Shown here: positions 55,951 through 64,000 of the stretch, in pieces
How positions within the stretch are numbered: position 1 is the stretch's first letter
How the letters are laid out: every line of letters starts with the position of its first letter
From: Poa pratensis
Lineage: Eukaryota > Streptophyta > Magnoliopsida > Poales > Poaceae
Assembly (NCBI GenBank): GCA_947311845.1
Contig: CAMZMU010000034.1
Span: forward strand, 84,242,317-84,306,316
Direction of reading: 5' to 3'
Length of the DNA stretch: 64,000 nucleotides
The notes under the pieces: model-generated
The model's database searches: none
Seen by the model: the letters and a program-made list of their open reading frames with translations, nothing else
What the model was told of the DNA's origin: nothing
Translations under genes and position numbers: made by a program

Positions 55951-56140
55951 CCGATCATCTTGATATGACACGTGGTTGACTATACCCTTTTAAAATCGAG
56001 TCCGCATTATTTGGACCAGGTGTTTTCACTGTCTGTAGGCAAAGTTATGCAGTATACTTGCGTCACCATTTCATTTGTACAGACCGCACACGTAGGCGTT
56101 GCAGATTTTACCGGGGCTTAATTCGTGACATGGTCAGCAG

Positions 56141-57846
56141 GAAGCCGAGGAGAACGGCGAGAGGAGGAGGAGCTCCGACGTGGCCGCGCCGGGCAGCAGG
56201 GTTTCCGGCAAGAAGCACCCGCGCACGAGGAGGATCTTCTCGTCTGCCAACCTCACCAAAAGCAGTAGCCCCGACGTCGGGTTACGGCGGGCGCTGTCGC
56301 AGGAACCGCTGCCACCGGAGCCACAGACCAGCGCAAGCAGGATGCACAGAGCCCACCAGGCGCGAGCAGTAAACGGCGCCGTGCCTAAGCGCAAGGGATC
56401 GGCGAAAGAGAACGGCTCGCTCAGGCAGGCGGGCACGAAGCCACCGCGCGGCGGCTTGCCCCGTGGCAGCAGCTCCGGCGGCATGGAGGCGGTTGTGCTG
56501 CCGAACGCTTCCGTCGCTGCATCGGCGTCACAGAGCCGTTTGAGCGAGCAGGCTGTTGCTTCCGACCGTGATGATGAAGCTCCGAAGGCTTCTCCCTCAA
56601 GGCCATTTCTCGGGAGTGGCAATGGCGCCGCGGGCGCCGAGAACGCGCGAGCCGCCTCGCCTGAATCAGAATGCGGCAGCGACGTATTGAACGCGGCAGC
56701 GGCAGCAGAAGAGGGCCGTGAAGCTGAAGCGAAGAACGCCGTGATCGACGTGGAGAGACGCGAGGTGCAGTCTCCTGAGGCCGAGGCGAAGCTCGGGAAC
56801 GGAGAGATCACCAGCGACTCGGAGATAGAGCCGAGCTACGTCTTAATCAAGAAGAAGGACGAGAAACCCATGACGCTCTCTGACGCATTGGCCGGGTCGG
56901 ATGCTGAACCATACCTCGAGGTCAAGAATGGCACGGGCAATGCAGACGTCAAGGCCACCAGCGCGGCCGACGCCGATACCTCCGCCGAAATCACCACGAC
57001 GGAGAACGCGGAAAGCTCCAACGAAATGTCTTCCTTCTCCGGCACCGGCAGGTCAGGCCGGGGCTCCGCTCCCAGCAGCCCGCCCTCCTGCAGCTCCCTT
57101 GCCCAGTCCATCGAGAGGCTGCTCGAAGAAGACGCCGCGCTGCTGAAGAAGAAGCGCGAGGATCGGGGATCCGCCGGCGGGAGGAGCGTCCAGGCGATGT
57201 CAACGCCGGGCAGCGCGGGGAGAAGGGCCTCCGGGGCGGCGCGGTCGACGTCGCCCAGAGGGACGGGGATAGGGTTCAAGAAGAGGTTCCTGAGTTTTGG
57301 AAAGAAGACCAGAGGAAGGGATGGTGCTACTGTCATCGAGTGCACGTCTCCGGCGTCAGTGCCTTCGCCCGTCGCCAGACGGCGGCGGTCCGACACCGCC
57401 AAAGATGCGATGGTGGGCTCGTCCTCGGATGCCGCTGCCTCGGATGACATTGGGGAGGTAATGCCGCCTCACCGCAGGGTAATTAATGTTATTTTACGAT
57501 TCTTCAGTTTATCTAGTGCATTATAACATTCCATTTCATAACATGTACGAATGTCAAAAGTTACTAAATTAATCTCCATATGACTTTGTTTCTGACCAAC
57601 TGACGCTGTCTGAAACTTTCTACAGCTTGTTCTCTCCAAAGCCTTGTAGCTGCCTCGCCTGCAAAGTCTGAACTGAGCGAGATGGTTCCCCACCAGGAGA
57701 AATCACCAAAATGTAAATACACTTAAACCTGAATAACCATTGTGTTGTGTGCCTGTTCCACATATGTACTTATCTTCTGTGATTTTGTTCATGCAGCTCA
57801 TCGGTCATTCTTCTCGTTTCGATCGTTCAACTGCGGCAAGGGCTGA
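56141..57846 (+). CDS. COP1-interacting protein 7-like C-terminal gene, three exons, start missing
   Basis: Exon 1 is open from a stop at 56126 to a donor at 57478/57479; proposed exons 2 and 3 are 57667-57712 and 57797-57846. The product is about 430-465 residues, Ala/Ser/Glu-rich and largely disordered, with an amphipathic stretch SSLAQSIERLLEEDAALLKK and conserved-looking ends: IGFKKRFLSFGKKTRGRD and EKSPKSHRSFFSFRSFNCGK. Those two motifs resemble the C-terminus of CIP7-type proteins, which act with COP1 in light signalling. No in-frame ATG exists in exon 1: the nearest, at 56130, is in another frame. Either upstream exons are lost (a LINE lies there), or one base is missing near 56140-56180. 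The acceptor of exon 2 is tentative. Confidence 0.55.
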
Positions 57847-60158
57847 ATTATATGTAGAGTGTGGAGTATAATGTAGCCGGCGTGGACCAGTAGCCTTTGT
57901 AAAATTTATAGAAGGAATTTGTAAAGCAGTAGGGTCTTGGTCGCGTGCGACTATTTTTATTATTTTATATGCAAGGATCAGGGCTTTAAATCAATAATAA
58001 GGCCACCGCCGGCATATAGTAAATCGCATTACAACCACATTGCTGGGATGCCACAACAGAGGAGAACGACACCCAAGAACAACTAAGAACGACAACAACA
58101 AGCTAAAAACTAGAACAAGAAGGACCGAGGCATGAGGTCATCATCCCCAACTAACTGATGAGCGTAGGGCGTCGCCGGATCCGGCCACAACCATCCCGGA
58201 GTTCTCGCATACACGTCTACAATGGCAAAATTCAGCATGAGCGAAGATCACGAGCAACACCAAATAGAAAGCATGGGTGCATGTCGCAGGCTCAAGAGGG
58301 ACGCATCCAAGAAGGGCACGGCGTGTCGCCGTCCAGGATATGGGTTTTCACCCAAGAGTGAGATCAAGTTGATGGACAAATGAATGCTACATGACGGCGC
58401 TTCAAGGAAGGAAACGACACCCGCAGGTGTCATCGACATCGGCACCAGCGAACCGGGCAGGGCTTTCGCTCGATCGAGCCTTCCATCTACCATAACGCGG
58501 CAACTCAACCACAAAAGACAACCACATGGAGCTGTGTCAAACACTCCTAGGAGGCTGGGAATGAGCAACATAGCAACACGCAAGAGTCGGAAATACAACG
58601 CCAAACAACGGTGGCACCACTGGAGAGCACCACCCAAACCAGAAAAATGCCGACGACAAATAAACTCAGCAAGACCTTCTTCATCTAGTGGATGCCAGGA
58701 CCAGGCATGACTTGACGCGCCCGTATGAGACGTCGTGCGTTGCACCCGTCATTGAGGCATGACTTGAGAGCTCCTCTGAAGTCGTTGTGCGTATCAGCTA
58801 CTGAGTTGAATCGAATCCAATCTTGAAGTGAAAAGGGCATATCCTATACCACCACCGGTCTTGAAACTTCAAAGTCACACTAGAGGGTGTCCCATAACGC
58901 AAATAACCCCGACAGACGGAGCTGGAGACCATCACCGGAACAAAGAATCGGCCATCGAAAATCCAGGGACATCGGCCATAGCGCCAAACTCCTACGACAT
59001 ATTCAGTGACATCACAACAAGCAGATCACATCCAGATCAACTGCCACTAGACAGATAGTCGGCAACCCAGCCACCGGCAACCACCACCTCCCATTCGCAA
59101 GCGCCGTTGTAGATCCCGCTCCCTAAACCCGACGACTCAAAGAAACGAGGTCGCCGCAAACATGGTTGATGGTATTTTTTTTTACTTTTTGAGACAAGGG
59201 GTCACCCCCAATTTAAGAAAAAACAAACAAAAATCTTAGAAAGAGGAAAAAGGCCATGCGAAAAACGGCGAAAGGGAAAAACCATATCATCTAACAAGGC
59301 ACACGTTCTTCCCATTTGGATAAGAAATTACTAGTTATTCTAATTATTAGAAGATAAATAATAATATGCCACATTATCTGAATTAAAAATAAATGAGAAT
59401 CATTTATTTATACTAAACTTTTTTACTTGTTCATAACTCACTAATTACATATATAATTGAAACTAATGTATATTCATATGACACTAAGCAATTTACGATA
59501 AAAAATAGATGTCAGAATATAATGTTCTTTGTTATACAATTTGAACAATTAATTTATACTTGCTATACTTTTGAACCATTATATGCAATAAAATTACAGT
59601 ACTTGTTTCATTTCAATATTTCATTAAAACCTTTCATTAAATTGAACCTCACAAATACGAGGAGAAAATCACATGCCTTTCTTGATTATTTTTTCGATAC
59701 TTAGATTATCATAGCATATATTTATGTCTTTTGGTGTACTTGCATTCTCAAATATCATGGCTGCGAGTTCTAAGACTCATGGGTTACCAAATTTCTTTAG
59801 AGTTTTTTTAAGTCTTATGTGTGAAAGTTCTAGAGTTTATGAGGTGTTTATAATTGGTTTGTCCTTGAGTCATTAGCATTGCTTGTCTGAAAGTTCTTCG
59901 GGAGGAGGATATTAGTGTTGCAGAAGGCAGTATAAAACATGCTCTCAGGACATGACACCAAACACAATGCATCGGATGGCAGGCCATCGGTGCAACGAAA
60001 CGCAATGCAAAACGGCAGGACGTCCAAACACATGCAAGACATACGTGCAAGGAAACGCAGTGCAAAACTTGCTTTCAAGGCGTGATAAAAATTGCATCAA
60101 GACATGAAATAGCATGCACTCAGGCCAGTGCAACCCAACACAATGCAGGAAAAATCAG
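57847..60158. other. Poorly resolved repeats after the CIP7-like gene
   Basis: 57847-57980 is the probable 3' UTR of the gene. 57980-59200 has no open frame of note and looks like a reverse-oriented non-coding retroelement end, with TTTTTTTTTACTTTTTGAGA near 59175 and TTTAAATCAATAATAAGG near 57990. 59300-59900 is AT-rich spacer. At 59945-60150 two loose copies of a GTGCAA(C/G)GAAACGCA(A/G)TGCAAAAC word occur. No gene is supported. Confidence 0.35.
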
Positions 60159-60166
60159 TGCACTAC
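60159..60166. repeat. Left 8-base target duplication of the hAT element
   Basis: TGCACTAC, matched exactly by 63456-63463. Confidence 0.85.
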
Positions 60167-60410
60167 CAGTGGCGGACCTTGCAGAAAATCGTTGGGGGGG
60201 TGAAGCTAAAAATAATATGCACAAAAAAATTGGAACACCAAATTATACCACAGAAACGAGCTAGAATTTGTAGTATTTGCATATATATATAATTAGATTA
60301 ATCTTGTCCACAAAATATATTTTAATATATTACAAGTTCCACCAAAAGAAACCATGTACTACTAACTACTTAACCATGGATTTTCACTCGTCATGGACAC
60401 ATGTGGTTAA

Positions 60411-62921
60411 TCACTCCAGATCAGCTCTTCGTCTCTTTGCCTCCGTGAAATGCACAAGAATATCATCATAGTCGTACTTCTCTGCAATTTCCTTCTCAAT
60501 GTTTACTAGCAAGCTGTTGGAAAGAAACTCATCCTCCATTCTGTTACGCAGCCTTGTCTTAATAATCTTAAAAGTAGAAAATGCTCGTTCAGCACTTGCC
60601 GTAGAAACAGGGAGAGTCACAAGCAATCTAAGCAATCTATCAATCAGGTTGTAGATAGTATGTCTCCCACTCTCAACAAAGCAGTGACAAAGATTTGTCA
60701 GTGTTGACACTTTTTTCATCTCATTATCATTGGAAGCATCCACAATAAAATGTTTGAGTTGCTGCTCCAAACCATAAATTTCTTGTTGGCTGAAATCAGC
60801 TGGATAATACTTCTTCACCATTTCACAAATATCACCAGCCTTGAAAGATCTGAATTTATTTGCAGGAATCAAAGTAGCACTAGTGGTCAGAAGATCCATT
60901 ACCTTTTCATTGAAGCGGAAATCTAATTCGTGCAGCTGGGTATCAAGTGTTGCACGAAATATTTCCACCCGATAATAATGCTCTTTAGAAAAAGAATCAG
61001 GTCGGCGACGAGCCCGACCACCACGGAGAATGTAAGGTTGCCCCAAATCTGGAATATCAATGGAATGGTTTACACAAAACTCAACAACTCGGTCAAAGAA
61101 GGCTTCCCAACCAGCATCAGATCTCATCTCATCAAGGCGAAACTTTGTTGAGAACACTAGACGCATGGCATTTACTATGTCTTGTGTTTTCTTTTGCAAA
61201 GCTTGGCCAAGATCTTCCGTAATCTCCAAAATTTCTTCCATCATACACAAAACAAGTATGAACTCAAAACATGTCAGGTAGCTAAAAGCGGTATCTCCAT
61301 CTGCCCGAATTGAGCCAGCTGATCCATCAGAAGCTATTTTCTGAAGCTCTGAACTTACTACATTAAACATGTCCTTTAGGCTAGATATTGAACCCAAGTG
61401 TGAACCCCATCTTGTGTCACCGGGACGTTTTAGTGCTTGTATTTGATTTGCACCTTGTCCAGTTTCAATTTCATCAATTGCTAGTAACCGAGCTAGTTCA
61501 TCCAACTGAGCATCATGAAGTTCATCATGGCGCTTCGCAGAGGAGTCCACGGTGTTAACAATAAACAGAAGTTTCTGAAAAAATTGAGAAACAGGGACCA
61601 CTTCCTTGGATGCAGCAACTAATGCAAGTTGCAAACGATGAGCATAGCAGTGTACATAATATGCATATGGGCAGTCTCGAAGAAAAAGAGCTTGCAATCC
61701 ATTGAACTCTCCCCTCATATTACTAGCTCCATCATACCCCTGGCCACGAAGGTTTTGAACATCAAAACCATTGTTGGCTAATAGAGAGCTCAATACCTTT
61801 TTAAGTGTCGCAGCTTTGGTGCTCTTCACATGTATCAAGTCAAAGAACCGTTCTTGCAAAATGCCTTCTTTATCAACAAATCTGAGAACCACTGCCATCT
61901 GCTCCCTCTTTGCAACATCACAAGTCTCATCCACCAAGATAGAAAACTTAGAATTCCCAATCTCTTCACGGATATGTTTTCTGATTTTAAATGCATAAAT
62001 GCCCAAAATCTCCTGTTGGATCTTCGGTGCTATGTATTGTTCATTATATTTTGCATCTTTAATAGCTTCCGCAACCTCGGGATTGAATTCTGCAAGAAGC
62101 TTTCTTAACTCAAGAAAGTTCCCTCTGTTCATTGATTCGGCTGTCTCATCATGGCCTCTAAAAGCACAAGATTGTGATGTGAGCCACTTAACAACTGCAA
62201 TTGAGATTTTCACTCTCAACTGGTTTCTTTCTATATCCCTCTTGTTGCCGGCTGCAGCTGCATGTTCTATATGTCCTTGCCGATTCAACAAATCTTGACA
62301 TGCTTTGGTTGCATTGTTGTGTTCAGAGCAAGGTTCAGAACCTATGTGGTTTAAGAATGCACATTTCCTTCCATCATTCACCTTCTTCCACTTAAAAAAA
62401 CCATGAACTGCGAATACATCTGAACCACCTCTTTTGTTCTTGTTTTTGCTGGACAGAAAGCAAAATAAGCAATATGCACGATCAGTTGTCTCCGAGTACT
62501 CCAACCATGAGGGAAACATACTGAACCAATGGTACTTAAAGCGTCGTTGATGACCTTGTACTCCGGATGCTTTGTAACTCTGCAAGCAGGGCTGCATAGG
62601 ACCTAGTTTTAGATAGGCTCGTCGCACTTCATCTCTTTGGCTAGGTGGATATTGCCAAATCTGTGGACGCAGTGCTGGATCCCGCTCCAAAAACTGAATA
62701 CCACGAAATAGTACTTCATTTCTGTGAGTTTCATGACCTTGTTCTTCATGACTTTGCTGTCCAAATTCGAGCAATAAGAGAGGAGGCTGAACTGGTGTTT
62801 CTTCTATTGCTGGTTCAGGTTCAGGTTGAGATACACCATGTGCTGCTGGTCCAGATTCATGAGCTTCATGATTAGTCCTCTTTCTTTTGAAGAATGAATC
62901 AATTCTGCGCTCCTTAACCAT
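60411..62921 (-). CDS. hAT transposase (TTF zinc finger, DUF4371, hAT dimerisation), 836 aa
   Basis: From ATG 62919-62921 (MVKERRIDSFFKRK) to TGA one frame is open. A basic N-terminus and acidic linker precede a TTF-type zinc finger (about residues 128-215: WFSMFPSWLEYSETTDRAYC, CAFLNHIGSEPCSEHNNATK). The catalytic domain has SILVDETCDVAKREQM, GQGYDGASNMRGEFNG and the CYAHRLQLAL and GDTRWGSHLG motifs. The C-terminus carries the hAT dimerisation block LPVSTASAERAFSTFKIIKT with the conserved Glu. Length is normal for this ZMYM1-like plant class. The enzyme would cut and rejoin the element ends. It appears intact. Confidence 0.9.
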   Translation of the reverse strand: MVKERRIDSFFKRKRTNHEAHESGPAAHGVSQPEPEPAIEETPVQPPLLLLEFGQQSHEEQGHETHRNEVLFRGIQFLERDPALRPQIWQYPPSQRDEVRRAYLKLGPMQPCLQSYKASGVQGHQRRFKYHWFSMFPSWLEYSETTDRAYCLFCFLSSKNKNKRGGSDVFAVHGFFKWKKVNDGRKCAFLNHIGSEPCSEHNNATKACQDLLNRQGHIEHAAAAGNKRDIERNQLRVKISIAVVKWLTSQSCAFRGHDETAESMNRGNFLELRKLLAEFNPEVAEAIKDAKYNEQYIAPKIQQEILGIYAFKIRKHIREEIGNSKFSILVDETCDVAKREQMAVVLRFVDKEGILQERFFDLIHVKSTKAATLKKVLSSLLANNGFDVQNLRGQGYDGASNMRGEFNGLQALFLRDCPYAYYVHCYAHRLQLALVAASKEVVPVSQFFQKLLFIVNTVDSSAKRHDELHDAQLDELARLLAIDEIETGQGANQIQALKRPGDTRWGSHLGSISSLKDMFNVVSSELQKIASDGSAGSIRADGDTAFSYLTCFEFILVLCMMEEILEITEDLGQALQKKTQDIVNAMRLVFSTKFRLDEMRSDAGWEAFFDRVVEFCVNHSIDIPDLGQPYILRGGRARRRPDSFSKEHYYRVEIFRATLDTQLHELDFRFNEKVMDLLTTSATLIPANKFRSFKAGDICEMVKKYYPADFSQQEIYGLEQQLKHFIVDASNDNEMKKVSTLTNLCHCFVESGRHTIYNLIDRLLRLLVTLPVSTASAERAFSTFKIIKTRLRNRMEDEFLSNSLLVNIEKEIAEKYDYDDILVHFTEAKRRRADLE

Positions 62922-62931
62922 CCCCTCCTCA

Positions 62932-63038
62932 CTACAGATTTAGGAAACAATCAATAATTTTCATGACCTATTTTGAGCATTCCCCAACTTAGATTTAAAA
63001 TTCAGAACCAAAAGAGGAAAATTTGGACACAAAATTAC
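62932..63038 (-). other. Probable intron in the 5' UTR of the hAT transposase gene
   Basis: On the minus strand a donor TCTGAG|GTAATTTT (63038) and an acceptor AAATCTGTAG|TGAGG (62932) bound 107 bases, 11 bases before the start codon. The first exon would lie in the GC-rich stretch near 63040-63300, probably together with the promoter. Confidence 0.5.
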
Positions 63039-63463
63039 CTCAGAAAGGAGAAGACAGTGGAGGATCTCGAAGATTGAAGATCGACGCAGGCTCCGGCCGG
63101 CCGGCTCGAGGCTGCTGCAGCTCACCTGCCTGCCGCCACGGCCGGCTCGAAACTGGGAGACGATCCCCACCTGGCACCTGCCACCGGCCTGTCCGGCCAC
63201 CTCCGGCCGGACGCCGGCCACCCCGCCGGCGCCGTGCTGCAGTTCCACCGGCGGAGGGCGGACAGAGAGGAGGAGAGGAGATCGAGAGGATGGCGCTGAC
63301 TTCCGTGAGACGAGAACTAGTTCTATTTCCTGTTGGGTCTTTGTTTTTTCAGTCGATGCATTGCTTAGCACTTAGCAGCTTAGGGGGTATTAGTAAATTT
63401 GTAATTTTGTTGGGGGGGCCACGGCCCTTTTGGCCTCCAAGAAGGTACGCCAGTGTGCACTAC

Positions 63464-63750
63464 ATACCCGAAAGCAGTGCAAGCTATGCACTCAACAAAG
63501 TGAAAATGTGTCTGTTGAAAAATATTAACACGGGACCGAGCTCTGTAAAGATCTCGACGCGATTAGCACAGTCCTGAAAATGTATCGTGATTTGGACGTA
63601 CGGTTTGAGAGACGTTTTGTTTTTGTATTCGAACCTACTAAACACCGGAACTCCACCAATCCTCCCTCTCCACCAAGAATGATTACAGATAATACACCAA
63701 GTGCCGTCCTGTGGTTTACCCGTGGGTGAGAGAATTTCACATGTGTATGA
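63464..63750. other. Spacer between the hAT and CACTA elements
   Basis: No feature recognised in this 287-base stretch. Confidence 0.4.
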
Positions 63751-64000
63751 CACTACGGGAAAGCCACACTACGCCGACGGCCTTATTGTACGCCAACGGC
63801 CAAATGTCGGGGCCGTCGGCGTACAGCACGGGCTAGGGCAGACGACGAGCAAGCCGTCGGCGTACGAAGCGCCGTCGGCGTAGACATACGTGCCCGACGG
63901 CTGCCGTCGGCGTTCTTTCTCCCGTCGGCGTACAAACGGGCGGCATAACGGGACCGTCCAGCATCGTTGATACGCCGACGGTACGGCCGTCGGCGTACAC
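63751..64000 (+). mobile_element. CACTA element terminus, continues beyond the window
   Basis: It starts CACTACGGGAAAGCC, the CACTA terminus of grass elements. Subterminal repeats follow in both directions: ACGCCGACGGCC and GCCGTCGGCGTA recur at least eight times between 63771 and 64000, as expected for transposase binding sites. The flanking three bases are TGA. The other end is out of view. Confidence 0.8.

Larger units (their letters stand above)
60167..63455 (-). mobile_element. hAT transposon, apparently complete
   Basis: The left end is CAGTGGCGGACCTT and the reverse complement of the right end is CACTGGCGTACCTT, imperfect inverted repeats of about 14 bases of hAT type. The flanks carry an exact 8-base duplication TGCACTAC (60159-60166 and 63456-63463), the target length of hAT elements. 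Inside is one long reverse gene for a transposase with no breaks. The element is 3289 bases. G-rich runs (TTGGGGGGGTG near the left end, GTTGGGGGGGCC near the right) form a second, inner repeat pair. Confidence 0.9.

Overview
The window is plant nuclear DNA and reads as a repeat-rich intergenic stretch from a Triticeae grass (wheat, Aegilops, barley or rye type). I infer this from nested gypsy retrotransposons, a Stowaway MITE with the CTCCCTCCGTTCC terminus, a CACTA terminus with CACTACGGGAAA, L1-type LINEs, and spliced host genes with GC-rich grass codon use. No species can be fixed from sequence alone, and no bacterial or viral genes were seen.

Layout. 1-3331: degenerate repeats, then a stack of three MITEs; the third is cut by an LTR. 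3328-36855: a nest of gypsy elements. Element A (Sabrina/WHAM-like, forward) has gag and protease but no recognisable RT or integrase. Element B (Tat/RIRE2-like, reverse, 4974-17961) sits inside gag of A with a CACAC target duplication. It carries a separate, intron-containing gene on its antisense strand and has lost the reverse transcriptase core. The 3' LTR of A is joined tail to tail to a second, inverted A-type LTR. Element C (Del/Tekay-like chromovirus, forward, 24170-35605) sits in that inverted LTR with a GGTCC duplication. 36856-39570: a transposon-like segment with a broken gene, a pectinesterase-type pseudogene and a LINE 3' end.

40077-57846 is the gene-bearing part. It holds a four-exon glycosyltransferase family 90 (CAP10/DUF821) gene that looks intact, a SINA-like ubiquitin ligase gene that looks broken, and a 7 kb segment bounded by long inverted repeats (possible Mutator-like element) that contains AT-rich tandem arrays and Helitron-like 3' ends. 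After these come a reverse L1-type LINE and a gene whose C-terminus resembles COP1-interacting protein 7. 57847-63750 holds poorly resolved repeats and then a hAT transposon (60167-63455) with a full 836-residue transposase and a perfect 8-bp target duplication. The window ends inside a CACTA element.

The genes do not form a pathway. The order of events in the nest can be read from the target duplications: A before B, and the inverted LTR before C. Many frameshifts, and many LTR-to-LTR differences in C, are one-base changes in homopolymer runs, so some breaks may be assembly errors.
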